Counted from the stretch's first letter, positions 21,574 through 29,586 are shown. The stretch: DNA of 64,000 nucleotides from Candidatus Nitrosopumilus sp. SW (GCF_006740685.1 NZ_CP035425.1:1403687-1467686), one strand, 5' to 3'. Made by a program: numbers and translations. The notes: generated from the sequence alone by a model not told the origin.

Positions 21574-22479
21574 TTAAAGCAAATTCTTTGATTTTAATTC
21601 AGAAATCACAGCTGGAATTCCCTCTTTGTAAGAAGGATATTTGAATTGATAAATTTTAGAAATTTTTTGGTTAGACACCTTCATAGATGTAGTTAATAGT
21701 TTTATTAAATCTGAACCCAATACAGCTTTTGCCAAGAAATTGGGAACATTTCCTGGATGCTTTGCGCCTATTTGATCTGCTGTATAATTCACAAATTCTT
21801 TGAAAGTAACCGGCACTGAATCTGCTACAATATACGATTCTCCAAATCCTTTATTTTCATAAACTGCAATTGTACTCCCTACTGCATCATCTACATTCAC
21901 AAAACCTTTGAAATATTTTCCTCCTCCTGGAAGTTTAAATGATTTTTTCAATAATCTTTTAATCAACATTTGATAAAACCATCCTTCTGCACCATATACA
22001 TCACCAAAATGCACAACTGCAAAGTTAATTCCCTTCTTCTTACATTGTTCCTCAAGAAATTCTTGTGCCTGTAATCTAATTTTAACAAAATTTGTGTCTG
22101 GATTATAAGGATTGGATTCATTTATTGGATTATCTCCAGGATTTCCATATGCTCCCAAACCTGAAATGTAAATGATGGATTTTGTTTTATCTTGAATTGC
22201 CTTAAACAAGTTTTTGGTACCTTCTAGATTCACTTTTTCTAAAACCTTGACATTTTTTTCAAGAGGAGTATGTGATGCTAGATGAAAAACACAGTCAAAA
22301 CTTCTCTCACCAAATTCTAAATTGGAATCAGTTAGATCCCCTGCTACTTCATCAGTTTCTGTCTTTGTATGTTTTCCAGGTCTAACCAATGCAGTTATGC
22401 TGTAATTTTTTTCTTTTAGACTATGTACAAGTCTTGAACCAATAAACCCAGTTGCACCCGTAACTAAAACTGATTCCAT
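21574..22479 (-). CDS. Extended SDR (epimerase-like) with altered catalytic motif
   Basis: The 301-aa Rossmann protein has the NAD(P) motif VLVTGATGFIGSRLVHSL (4-21), FHLASHTPL and YISGLGAYG, as in nucleotide-sugar epimerases. The expected Y-x3-K is replaced: the aligned segment reads NFVKIRLQAQ, so Tyr becomes Phe and Lys becomes Arg. It may be an atypical reductase or a binding protein such as the NmrA-type or complex-I NDUFA9-like SDRs. It is a single gene. Confidence 0.75.
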   Translation of the reverse strand: MESVLVTGATGFIGSRLVHSLKEKNYSITALVRPGKHTKTETDEVAGDLTDSNLEFGERSFDCVFHLASHTPLEKNVKVLEKVNLEGTKNLFKAIQDKTKSIIYISGLGAYGNPGDNPINESNPYNPDTNFVKIRLQAQEFLEEQCKKKGINFAVVHFGDVYGAEGWFYQMLIKRLLKKSFKLPGGGKYFKGFVNVDDAVGSTIAVYENKGFGESYIVADSVPVTFKEFVNYTADQIGAKHPGNVPNFLAKAVLGSDLIKLLTTSMKVSNQKISKIYQFKYPSYKEGIPAVISELKSKNLL

Positions 22480-22575
22480 ATATTGAAAATTGCCTCATAT
22501 GATTTAAGATTTAGATGATTTTTCACTGGTACCAATTTTTTCAAAAATTATATTTGTGATGTTTGTAGATTAGTC

Positions 22576-22986
22576 ATGGAACGAGACGATCATTCTGATA
22601 AACAAATTCAAGACATTTTGTCTATGAAAAAAGTTGCAGTTGTTGGAATGTCAAAAAACCCTTCAAAGGCCGCTCATTATGTTCCCCGATATCTATCTGA
22701 AAATGGATTTGACATCACACCTGTAAATCCTTCTGCTGATGAAATTTTAGGAAAGAAATGCTATGAATCTGTATCTGATATTGATGAAGACGTTGAGATT
22801 GTAGATATCTTTAGACCTTCTGATGAGGTCTTACCATTTGTTCAAGAAGCAATCAAGAAAAAACCCAAAGTTATCTGGCTACAAGAAGGAATTCACAATC
22901 CTGAAGCTGAAAAACTGGCTAGGGATGCAGGGATCACTGTTGTTTTTAACAGGTGTATGTTGGCAGAACATCAAAGATTGTGTTAG
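22576..22986 (+). CDS. CoA-binding domain protein, YccU family
   Basis: The 136-aa protein is a single CoA_binding_2 Rossmann domain: KKVAVVGMSKNPSKAAHYVP, a second strand ITPVNPS, IVDIFRPSDEV and VIWLQEGIHNPEAEKLARDAG. Family members bind CoA and are often linked to acyl-CoA metabolism, with uncertain function. The next gene starts one base after the stop, so they form an operon. Confidence 0.88.
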   Translation: MERDDHSDKQIQDILSMKKVAVVGMSKNPSKAAHYVPRYLSENGFDITPVNPSADEILGKKCYESVSDIDEDVEIVDIFRPSDEVLPFVQEAIKKKPKVIWLQEGIHNPEAEKLARDAGITVVFNRCMLAEHQRLC

Positions 22987-22987
22987 T

Positions 22988-23353
22988 ATGGAAAACTTTG
23001 AGAATTTCTATCATGATTTGCTTGATCTAGCAAAAAAATATGAAACAAAAAACATTCCTTTGAAAATTGAAAAAGATCTTGAAAATGATATTGTAAAAAT
23101 ATTTGGTGAAAAAATTACTTCATTGGCAAGAGCAAAAAATGGTCTAAATGATGTAACTGAATTATCTTACACTACTGCAGAACACCATCCGTATTGGAAT
23201 TTGTTGTATAATTGCTCAGAACTTGCTACTACTGTTTTAGAAAAATGGAAAGACTCACTCTCAGATGAGGATTTATCTGATATAGAGTGGACAATCAAAG
23301 AACTGGCCCATTCACTTGAAAAAATCAAAAACAAAAACAATGTTGATTCCTAG
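22988..23353 (+). CDS. Hypothetical helical protein downstream of CoA-binding gene
   Basis: The 121-aa protein starts from ATG 22988, directly after the preceding stop; an earlier in-frame ATG lies inside that gene and is unlikely. It is all-helical and charged, with YHDLLDLAKKYETKN at the start and a Lys/Asn tail. No family was recognised. Co-transcription with the CoA-binding protein is very likely. Confidence 0.6.
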   Translation: MENFENFYHDLLDLAKKYETKNIPLKIEKDLENDIVKIFGEKITSLARAKNGLNDVTELSYTTAEHHPYWNLLYNCSELATTVLEKWKDSLSDEDLSDIEWTIKELAHSLEKIKNKNNVDS

Positions 23354-23387
23354 GCAGAGATAAATATTCTGAGATGAAAATTAGTTC

Positions 23388-24599
23388 ATGCCAATCAAAC
23401 TTGGACTAATTGGTAAAACCAATACTGGTAAAACTACTTTCTTTAACTCTGCAACCTTATCTTCTGAAGAAATTTCATCTTATCCATTCACTACAAAATC
23501 ACCTGTGTCTGGAATTGCAAACGCAATTACTCTTTGTGTACATCCTGAATTCAAAATTCAAGATAACCCAAATAATTCAAAATGTGTTGATGGTTGGAGA
23601 TACATTCCAATTGAGTTAATTGACCTTCCGGGATTGATCAAAGATGCATGGAAAGGAAAAGGATTGGGAAATCAATTTCTTTCAATTGCTGCACAGTCTG
23701 ATGCATTACTTCATGTAGTTGATGCATCTGGTGGCATAGATTCAACTGGAAAAATCACTGAAGTTGGAACTGGTGATCCAATATCTGATTTTGCTGATAT
23801 TGAAGAAGAATTGATTATGTGGTACCATAAAATTTTAGAAGGCAATCGTGAAAAAGTATCTAAATTAATTAATTCTGGTTCAGAATTTGTTGATGCTGTA
23901 ACTGATCTTTATCGTGGAATTGGTGTTAACAAATCCCATGTAAAGGAATCTCTTGTCGCAACCGGACTTGAAGAAAAACAATTTGATGATTTTGATATGG
24001 TTGATAGCAAAAAATTTGCATCCTACTTGAGAAAAATCTCGAAACCCACGTTAATTGTTGCAAATAAAATTGATGTAGATGGGGCAGACAAGAATTTTGC
24101 TCGATTGCGAGAACGATACAATGATTCTATTGTAATACCTGTTAGTGGAGATAGTGAATTTAGTCTAAGACGTGCTGAACAAAAAGGACTGATAAAATAC
24201 TCTCCCGGTTCTGAACAATTTGAAATACTAAAGTCTGATGAATTAAATGAAAAACAAACCAATGCTTTGGATTTCATTAAAAAAGGAATAATGGGAGAAT
24301 ACATGCGTACTGGAGTTCAATTTGCGATAAACGTTGCAGTATTCAAACTGCTTAAAATGAATTCCATATACCCTGTTGCTAATGAAACAAAACTCGCTGA
24401 TAAAAAAGGAAGAATTCTTCCTGACTTGATTTTGCTTAAAGATGGTGCAACAATTAATGATCTTGCAAAAGAAATACACACTGACTTGACAAAAGGCCTT
24501 CTTTATGGAAAAGATTTGAGATATAATCTCAGATTACCTGTAGATTATCAACTAAGAGATAGAGATGTTGTGTCTCTTGTTAGTGCTGCAAAAAAATAA
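23388..24599 (+). CDS. Obg-family GTPase/ATPase with TGS domain, archaeal YchF-like
   Basis: The 403-aa protein has G1 GKTNTGKTT (9-17), G3 IDLPG, G4 ANKID and G5 VSGDSE, an inserted helical domain (about 140-210) and a C-terminal TGS domain (about 320-400) ending DRDVVSLVSAAKK. It belongs to the YchF/DRG branch, which binds ribosomes. The usual NxxE of ATP-preferring YchF is NKID here, which favours GTP. Its stop directly abuts the stop of the convergent 61-aa gene. Confidence 0.9.
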   Translation: MPIKLGLIGKTNTGKTTFFNSATLSSEEISSYPFTTKSPVSGIANAITLCVHPEFKIQDNPNNSKCVDGWRYIPIELIDLPGLIKDAWKGKGLGNQFLSIAAQSDALLHVVDASGGIDSTGKITEVGTGDPISDFADIEEELIMWYHKILEGNREKVSKLINSGSEFVDAVTDLYRGIGVNKSHVKESLVATGLEEKQFDDFDMVDSKKFASYLRKISKPTLIVANKIDVDGADKNFARLRERYNDSIVIPVSGDSEFSLRRAEQKGLIKYSPGSEQFEILKSDELNEKQTNALDFIKKGIMGEYMRTGVQFAINVAVFKLLKMNSIYPVANETKLADKKGRILPDLILLKDGATINDLAKEIHTDLTKGLLYGKDLRYNLRLPVDYQLRDRDVVSLVSAAKK

Positions 24600-24782
24600 C
24601 TACTTTTTCTTGCTTCTTGGTTTTGTTCTAAGTACTGCTTTGCAACATATACATCTAGGATCATCTATTGCTAAGAAAATCCCACAAAATGTACATCTTT
24701 TTTGTCCAATCTCATATCTTATTTTATTTGGTGCTGGTCCTGCTTTGTGCATTTCACAAATACCTCTACATGTTCTACCCAT
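24600..24782 (-). CDS. 60-aa four-Cys zinc-finger protein in tfb2 operon
   Basis: The protein starts MGRTCRGICEMHKAG and carries a second set CTFCG...CICC, giving C-x3-C plus C-x2-C...C-x-C-C ligands. The basic tail RTKPRSKKK suggests nucleic-acid binding. The start at ATG 24780-24782 is set by GGAGGTGA (24788-24795), 5 nt upstream, which lies inside the last codons of tfb2. It is thus coupled to tfb2. Function unknown. Confidence 0.7.
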   Translation of the reverse strand: MGRTCRGICEMHKAGPAPNKIRYEIGQKRCTFCGIFLAIDDPRCICCKAVLRTKPRSKKK

Positions 24783-25686
24783 CAATTTCACCTCCTACTT
24801 TTTTCAGAATTTCTTTTGTCCTATCTCTGATTGTCACTGCACTAATTCCTGACACTTTTGAAATTTTTAACTGAGGTACCTTTTCCCCGTTTTTGATTGA
24901 TGCCAGATATACTGCAGCAGATGCCATTGCCATGGGATTTTTACTAGCTGAAACCCCGTTTCTTGCAGAAAGATCTAGAATTCTGTATGCTAATCTTTCT
25001 GCCTTTTCTGAAATATTTACAGACTTTGCAATTCGAGTTACAAATTCTGTTGGATGATAAATTTCTGGTGTAATGTCTAGTTCTCTTGAAAGAAATCTGT
25101 AAATTCTCTGAATGCTTTTTTTATTGACATTTCCTGCACTTGCGACATCTTGCAGTGTTCTTGGAGTATTTGTCATTCTGCATGTAATGTATATTGCAGC
25201 ACATAGCATCCCTGCAGTAGATCTTCCTGCAAGAATCTTTTTTGCAGCAATTTTTCTAAATAAATAAGCCGTTTGCTCTATGACTGGCTCTGGAAGTCCT
25301 AACTTTGCACCAATTCCATCAAGCATAGTGAATGCTTTTTGAAATGATTTGACAGAATTTGCTGAACGACTATTCCTATCCCACATTCTTAGGCGATAAA
25401 ACATTCTTCTGTTTTCACTTGACAATCCTCTTCCTGTTGCATCCTTATCTTTAGATTCTATGATGGTTGACAAACCCATGTCTATCATTTTCAATGAAAT
25501 TTTTCTTCCAACTCTACTATTGGTTTGATATTCTTCACTTGACATACCCAAACTTTCTGGACCACTATCTACAACTCTCTCAGATAAGACAGCACCACAG
25601 TTAGTACATGCAACTTCTCCTGTATTCAAATCCGTTATGACCTTGTTTTTTCTACAGGTCTTTTGATGGACAAGTTCTGTAATCAT
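24775..25686 (-). CDS. Divergent second TFB with defective first zinc knuckle
   Basis: The protein has 303 aa from the ATG at 25684-25686, which overlaps the preceding stop as TAATG; a GTG at 25698 is an alternative. The two cyclin folds and the recognition HTH (GISAVTIRDRTKEILKK) are intact. In the ribbon, C11, C27 and C30 align with the last three ligands of the canonical TFB. The first Cys is replaced by Gln8 with His7 next to it. The B-linker also differs (ESLGMSSEEYQTN). It lies downstream of a zinc-ribbon mini-gene and upstream of a zinc-finger gene. An operator-like motif precedes the operon. Confidence 0.9.
   Translation of the reverse strand: MITELVHQKTCRKNKVITDLNTGEVACTNCGAVLSERVVDSGPESLGMSSEEYQTNSRVGRKISLKMIDMGLSTIIESKDKDATGRGLSSENRRMFYRLRMWDRNSRSANSVKSFQKAFTMLDGIGAKLGLPEPVIEQTAYLFRKIAAKKILAGRSTAGMLCAAIYITCRMTNTPRTLQDVASAGNVNKKSIQRIYRFLSRELDITPEIYHPTEFVTRIAKSVNISEKAERLAYRILDLSARNGVSASKNPMAMASAAVYLASIKNGEKVPQLKISKVSGISAVTIRDRTKEILKKVGGEIDG
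24788..24795 (-). promoter_or_regulatory. Shine-Dalgarno site within the end of tfb2
   Basis: On the minus strand GGAGGTGA is a full match to the 16S tail and doubles as codons for the C-terminal Gly-Gly-Glu of TFB2. It fixes the start of the downstream zinc-finger gene at 24782. Confidence 0.75.
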
Positions 25687-25838
25687 TAGGCTCTCCACAA
25701 AAGAATACCGCAGTCTTCACATGAAATACCAAATTCGTATGAATCAATTTTCACATTTCCACAATGAATACAAATTCTTATTTCATTATTCTTAATTTTC
25801 AAATTATCGTTGTTTTTTTGAATTAGTTCTTGTTTCAT
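25686..25838 (-). CDS. 50-aa zinc-ribbon protein translationally coupled to TFB2
   Basis: The ORF starts MKQELIQKNNDNLKIKN and contains CIHCGNVKIDSYEFGISCEDCG, a clean C-x2-C...C-x2-C ribbon. Its stop overlaps the TFB2 start (TAATG), implying tight coupling. Because TFB2 lacks one zinc ligand, this stand-alone ribbon could be a partner supplying that function; that is inference. The TATA box CTTAAATAA lies about 20-30 nt upstream of ATG. Confidence 0.7.
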   Translation of the reverse strand: MKQELIQKNNDNLKIKNNEIRICIHCGNVKIDSYEFGISCEDCGILLWRA

Positions 25839-25856
25839 ACTATAGTTATGTTTGTA

Positions 25857-25895
25857 AATTATTTAAGAGAAAGATGATATTTTTTCTAGTGCTAA
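25857..25895 (-). promoter_or_regulatory. tfb2 operon promoter with one TTAGCACTAG motif
   Basis: On the minus strand TTAGCACTAG (25886-25895) lies 19 bp from the slot next to the TATA box CTTAAATAAT (about 25857-25866). That is the distal position of the two-copy arrangement seen elsewhere; the proximal copy is not recognisable. Confidence 0.6.
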
Positions 25896-25896
25896 T

Positions 25897-26127
25897 TTAT
25901 TGTAGATGTATTTGTTTTTTGTAACCAATTAAAATGAATGTAATTCCTAATAAGAATACTCCAATAGAAATTTTCTCTGCAGTAATAACGGTTGAAGTGT
26001 AAAAATGATATACAAAATCTGGTCCCCACACAATCAAATTCTGAATAGGAATTATTGTGGCTGAAATTAGAAAAATTACTCCAAATGCTGTCAGGATATT
26101 TGGTTTGTATGGTTTTAAGTGAAACAT
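25897..26127 (-). CDS. Small two-span membrane protein
   Basis: The 76-aa protein has two hydrophobic helices (about 10-28 and 50-68: FGVIFLISATIIPIQ and ISIGVFLLGITFILIGY) with a short loop and a basic C-terminus. It follows the 46-aa gene after 5 nt, so the two form an operon under the 26321 motif. No family was recognised. Confidence 0.55.
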   Translation of the reverse strand: MFHLKPYKPNILTAFGVIFLISATIIPIQNLIVWGPDFVYHFYTSTVITAEKISIGVFLLGITFILIGYKKQIHLQ

Positions 26128-26132
26128 TCTTT

Positions 26133-26273
26133 CTATGAAACAGCAACTATGGTTGCCATTGGTTGCTCCATTTCCTTATCTTTAGAAAGTTTCTTTGAAA
26201 TCATTTGAAATAACTCTTCTTCTGTCTTTGCAATTGCAGCAAATGTTGATTCTAACATACTTTCTTGTGTCAT
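26133..26273 (-). CDS. 46-aa small protein
   Basis: The ORF starts MTQESMLESTFAAIAKTEEE and ends MATIVAVS. It is an amphipathic acidic/basic helix with no recognisable domain. It is flanked by a motif-bearing promoter upstream and a coupled membrane-protein gene downstream (5-nt gap). Supported by context rather than homology. Confidence 0.5.
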   Translation of the reverse strand: MTQESMLESTFAAIAKTEEELFQMISKKLSKDKEMEQPMATIVAVS

Positions 26274-26309
26274 GACCTACTTTGGTCAAAATGATATTTT
26301 AGTGTGCAA

Positions 26310-26330
26310 TAAATAAAATTCTAGTGCCAA
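26310..26330 (-). promoter_or_regulatory. TTGGCACTAG motif beside TATA, minus-strand promoter
   Basis: On the minus strand TTGGCACTAG (26321-26330) directly precedes the TATA-like TTTTATTTATT (about 26310-26320), upstream of the 46-aa gene. Only the proximal copy is present. Confidence 0.55.
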
Positions 26331-26363
26331 TTTATGACTATTATTTGACAATTATTTATGATG

Positions 26364-26400
26364 TTGGCACTATGATTATTTTTTAATTTTTATTAAATAT
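26364..26400 (+). promoter_or_regulatory. TTGGCACTAT motif and TATA for the 26421 operon
   Basis: TTGGCACTAT (26364-26373) lies at the distal position relative to TATTAAATAT (26391-26400). The proximal slot is degenerate. ATG of the first gene is 21 nt after the TATA box, consistent with a leaderless transcript. Confidence 0.5.
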
Positions 26401-26420
26401 GATGATGAACAATACAACTC

Positions 26421-26783
26421 ATGCCTCATATTGTATTTGGTGATAGAATAGATCTAAATGATTTTTCAAAGAAATTCTCTCCTATTTTCAAAAAAGAACC
26501 TGTGCTAATAAAAATACAAACGATTTTTGTTGATAAAGATGGGCTGACAGCTCTACTCCCAACAGTTGTAATTTCTGATATTCACCAACAATTTTTAATT
26601 GAAATTTCCACCAGAAAAGACAAAACTACTATTCGACTTTATCCTAATACTGATCCTGAAAAGACTGATGGTGTAAAATTGTCTATGGCATTACTTGCTG
26701 CACAGATTATGCAAGTTTATCCTGATTTTAATATAACAAAGACAAATTTGTCTGATTATTTGGGGATGGTTAAAATATCATGA
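26421..26783 (+). CDS. Hypothetical alpha/beta protein, operon with SRPBCC gene
   Basis: The 120-aa protein has alternating strands and helices, e.g. VLIKIQTIFVDKDGLTALLP and DKTTIRLYPNT. No domain was recognised. Its stop overlaps the next ATG by 4 nt (ATGA), so the two are translated together. It lies in the motif-linked region, so it may be co-regulated with the light-response genes. Confidence 0.6.
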   Translation: MPHIVFGDRIDLNDFSKKFSPIFKKEPVLIKIQTIFVDKDGLTALLPTVVISDIHQQFLIEISTRKDKTTIRLYPNTDPEKTDGVKLSMALLAAQIMQVYPDFNITKTNLSDYLGMVKIS

Positions 26784-27229
26784 AGCAATTCACTATGAAA
26801 AGATTCTCAAAACTTCCTCAAGAATATATTTTTCAAATTAGCACTGATGTGGAAAATTTTCATAATATAATGCCAAATTATTTTAAATCATTAAATGTTT
26901 TGGATGAAACTAAATATGGCAAACTTGTTGATGAAAAAATTTCCTTTTTGGGCACTACGATTAAAATTAAAACAAAACATGTAATTATTTATCCTAACAT
27001 ACATGAAATTCATATTTTAACAGGTCCCCTGAAGGGAACTTCATTTGTTGAATATTATGATAAAACTGAAGATGGAACTATGGTTACTATTGATGTTAGT
27101 TTGAAATTCAACAATTTTTTTAGATTGTTTTCTTTTATGCAAAACATCCTTGCTAAAAAAATGAGTAAAACTATGGATGAGTTTATTTTATCTGTTGAAA
27201 AATATGCACTTGTAAACTCTCATGGTTAG
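26780..27229 (+). CDS. SRPBCC (START-like) ligand-binding protein
   Basis: The 149-aa protein has the cyclase/dehydrase pattern: FSKLPQEYIFQISTDVENFHNIMPNYF at the start, a curved sheet (EIHILTGPLKGTSFVEYYDK) and a long C-terminal helix (FMQNILAKKMSKTMDEFI). Such proteins bind hydrophobic ligands such as polyketides, quinones or lipids. In bacteria an SRPBCC gene is often found in photolyase/CarH clusters. The stop codon overlaps the first operator motif of the next promoter. Confidence 0.8.
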   Translation: MKQFTMKRFSKLPQEYIFQISTDVENFHNIMPNYFKSLNVLDETKYGKLVDEKISFLGTTIKIKTKHVIIYPNIHEIHILTGPLKGTSFVEYYDKTEDGTMVTIDVSLKFNNFFRLFSFMQNILAKKMSKTMDEFILSVEKYALVNSHG

Positions 27230-27262
27230 CACTATGTTTATTCTTTATCACTAGATAAATAT
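27226..27262 (+). promoter_or_regulatory. Tandem motif pair and TATA box before the FAD oxidoreductase
   Basis: TTAGCACTAT (27226-27235) and TTATCACTAG (27245-27254) are direct repeats 19 bp apart. The second touches the TATA box ATAAATAT (27255-27262), 20 nt before ATG. Confidence 0.8.
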
Positions 27263-27282
27263 CAATAAGACCACAAAAAATT

Positions 27283-28623
27283 ATGCCAAATGATGTTTTC
27301 ATAATTGGTGCTGGTGTGGGTGGGTTAACCACTGGTGCATTGCTTGCAAAGAAAGGATATTCTGTAAAAATCCTTGAAAAATCTTCAAAATTGGGGGGCA
27401 GAACTGCTTCATTACTGTATAAAAACCACATTTTGGATAATGGATTTCATATTATGCCCTTTTACAAAAAATCTGCAATTTTTGAAGTGTTGAAAAGCAT
27501 TGGAATTGAATCTAGATTAAAACTGGCAAAAGTGGATGACATTGCATTTCATTCTGATACTGGATTCCATAAATATCCTAAAGGAATGGGTGATTTACTT
27601 CAATTATCTTTAATTCCTATGAAGAGTAGAATACGCCTCCTTAAATTACTCCTTCCAATGGCATTTACTTCTATCAAAAAAACTGAAGAATGGGATGACA
27701 AATCTCTTACTGAAATAACTAAAAAATTAGATGATGACACAAAGGCCTTTTTTGAAGCCGTGTGCATGTTAGCTTTTGCTGATACTGCTGATCATATTTC
27801 ATTAGGTGAATTTGCAAGAACCATTATACGTGCAAATCCGTTTAAGGGTGGGACCAGCGAATTTGCATATCCAGATAATGGTGGATATGATTCAATTTCC
27901 CATGTCTTGGCAGACTATATTATTGAAAAAAATGGAAAAATCGAGACAAATCAATCTGTAAAAAAAATTGTAATTACTGATTCTAAAGTTACTGGTATTA
28001 TCACTAAAGATGATTCATTTTTTCCTACAGACTGTGTTGTAATTTCCTATCCGGCATATATGGCCTTAAATCAATTGTTTGATGAAGATATAATTGACAA
28101 AAAATTCATAGAAAAAATTAATCGTTTAGACAAAAAAACTGCTGTAGTCGAAGTTCATTTTGCATTGAATTCTAAAATCGATTCAAGACAAGTTGTTTTT
28201 CCTGTAGGGGAGCATTATGTTACAAAAGGAATATTTTTCATCTCAAACATTACCCCTTCTGTTTCTCCCTCTGGTGAACATTTGATAATTGCTGGTACTC
28301 CTGTAGACCCATCTGTCGCAGATGATTCTAAGAAAATTAAACAAATTGTACAATTGATGAAAACAGAAATTTCATCAATTTATCCAGACTTTAACTCATC
28401 TTTACTGTGGGAGAGGCCTATGGCTTGGAAATTAGTTGAATCTGTAGTAAAAGAGCCTGGGATGGTATGGAAATCAAAAATGCCTCACCAAATTCCAGGC
28501 ATAGAAGGCTTGTTTTTTGTAGGTGATTCTACTGTTAGTTATGGAATTGGAACTGATTCTGCAGCACATAGTTCCATTTTGTGTAGACCAAAGATTGAAT
28601 CTTTCCTTCAGGTCAAAAAATAG
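27283..28623 (+). CDS. FAD-dependent amine-oxidase/phytoene-desaturase-like protein
   Basis: The 446-aa protein has an N-terminal dinucleotide motif (VFIIGAGVGGLTTGALLAKK, about 5-24) and the FAD ribose/GG motif LEKSSKLGGRTAS. A C-terminal FAD segment GLFFVGDSTVSYGIGTDSAA is typical of carotenoid desaturases and protoporphyrinogen-oxidase-like enzymes. Whether it acts on carotenoids is unknown; no phytoene synthase is in the window. The tandem operator and convergent CarH-like gene tie it to the proposed light regulon. Confidence 0.85.
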   Translation: MPNDVFIIGAGVGGLTTGALLAKKGYSVKILEKSSKLGGRTASLLYKNHILDNGFHIMPFYKKSAIFEVLKSIGIESRLKLAKVDDIAFHSDTGFHKYPKGMGDLLQLSLIPMKSRIRLLKLLLPMAFTSIKKTEEWDDKSLTEITKKLDDDTKAFFEAVCMLAFADTADHISLGEFARTIIRANPFKGGTSEFAYPDNGGYDSISHVLADYIIEKNGKIETNQSVKKIVITDSKVTGIITKDDSFFPTDCVVISYPAYMALNQLFDEDIIDKKFIEKINRLDKKTAVVEVHFALNSKIDSRQVVFPVGEHYVTKGIFFISNITPSVSPSGEHLIIAGTPVDPSVADDSKKIKQIVQLMKTEISSIYPDFNSSLLWERPMAWKLVESVVKEPGMVWKSKMPHQIPGIEGLFFVGDSTVSYGIGTDSAAHSSILCRPKIESFLQVKK

Positions 28624-28624
28624 A

Positions 28625-29467
28625 TTAAATCTTTCTTAAAATTTTTGGAAGTTCCTCTAAACCACAATCTGGAATTATTGCACCTTCAAATTTTGGAATT
28701 TTTTTTGCTTGAAGTGCATATCCTCCAATTAACACTGGAATATCTGTATGTTCTTTGATTTTTTTAACTAGTCTTTGCCCTGCCATAAGATTATCTTCTA
28801 ATGTAATTGAAATGAAAACAACTTCCGGTTTATTATTGTCAATAAAACTAAGAATTGATTCAGTTGGCATTGAAACTCCCATATTGTAAACCTTGAATCC
28901 TTTAATCGAGAGATATGTTTCCATCACATCACATCCTAAACGATGTTCTTCTCCTATTGGCAAACAAATGAGGATCTTTTTCTTTTTTCCTGTACTTGAC
29001 ACCGTATCCATAATTATTTTGACAAGTGTTTGGGCAACGTTACTTGCAACATGTTCCGTAGCAATACTAATTTTTCCTGTGGCCCACTCGTCGCCAATTT
29101 TATACATTGTGGGTTTTAGAATTTTATCAAAAAAATCTGATGTATTAAATATTTTTATATATTCATCGTAAATTTTCATAGATTCTTGTATGTTACCTTC
29201 TGTTAATTTTTTGTATAATTGCTGTTTTGATTTTTTTGTAGCATCTTCTCTTTTCTTGATATCTTTTGGATTGTATAATGCTAAAACTGATAATACTTTA
29301 GGATCATTTCTGTAGTCTACTGGAATGTCATCTTTTACTACTTCGGATGCTTTTCCAAGATATTTGATAATTTCTTGTTTTGAAGTGCTCTTTTTTGAAT
29401 CCCAGATGCTTTTAACTAAATACAGGTATTGATCTGATTTTACTTTCTTTGCTCTTATGTATACCAT
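28625..29467 (-). CDS. B12-binding protein with CarH/LitR-type W-x9-EH cap motif
   Basis: The 280-aa protein has an N-terminus (1-45, YIRAKKVKSDQYLYLV..KQEIIKYLG) that resembles the basic hairpin at the N-terminus of some transposases; it is not MerR. The four-helix cap (about 80-155) has W128-x9-E138-H139, the signature of AdoCbl photoreceptors. The Rossmann B12 domain carries E173-x-H175-x2-G178 in place of D-x-H-x2-G. The residue after Trp is Ala129, where I recall Thermus CarH having His132. Its promoter carries a motif pair, so it may autoregulate. It could instead be a corrinoid methyltransferase partner, but no methyltransferase is nearby. Confidence 0.85.
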   Translation of the reverse strand: MVYIRAKKVKSDQYLYLVKSIWDSKKSTSKQEIIKYLGKASEVVKDDIPVDYRNDPKVLSVLALYNPKDIKKREDATKKSKQQLYKKLTEGNIQESMKIYDEYIKIFNTSDFFDKILKPTMYKIGDEWATGKISIATEHVASNVAQTLVKIIMDTVSSTGKKKKILICLPIGEEHRLGCDVMETYLSIKGFKVYNMGVSMPTESILSFIDNNKPEVVFISITLEDNLMAGQRLVKKIKEHTDIPVLIGGYALQAKKIPKFEGAIIPDCGLEELPKILRKI

Positions 29468-29484
29468 AATTTTCTTTAGTGGTA

Positions 29485-29523
29485 TGTTATATAACTAATG
29501 CTAACTCCATTTTCTAGTGGTAA
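29485..29523 (-). promoter_or_regulatory. Tandem motif pair and TATA for the CarH-like gene
   Basis: On the minus strand TTACCACTAG (29514-29523) and TTAGCATTAG (29495-29504) are 19 bp apart. The second directly precedes TTATATAAC (29485-29493), about 20 nt from ATG 29467. It suggests autoregulation. Confidence 0.8.
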
Positions 29524-29586
29524 ATTATCATTTAAGTGGATAATTTGTGATTCTTTATTCGTACATTGTTCAAAAATTATTATGAT

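Noticed and set aside
22823-22987. N-terminal extension of the 22988 gene
   Set aside because: The extension lies in another frame of the CoA-binding gene; the ATG right after that gene's stop is the better start.
24565-24874. Plus-strand frames across the end of the YchF-like gene and the tfb2 end
   Set aside because: They are hydrophobic shadows of minus-strand zinc-finger and TFB coding DNA.
28625-29467. Reading the B12 protein as a transposase because of its N-terminus
   Set aside because: Only the first 40 residues look alike; there is no catalytic transposase domain, and no terminal repeats flank the gene.
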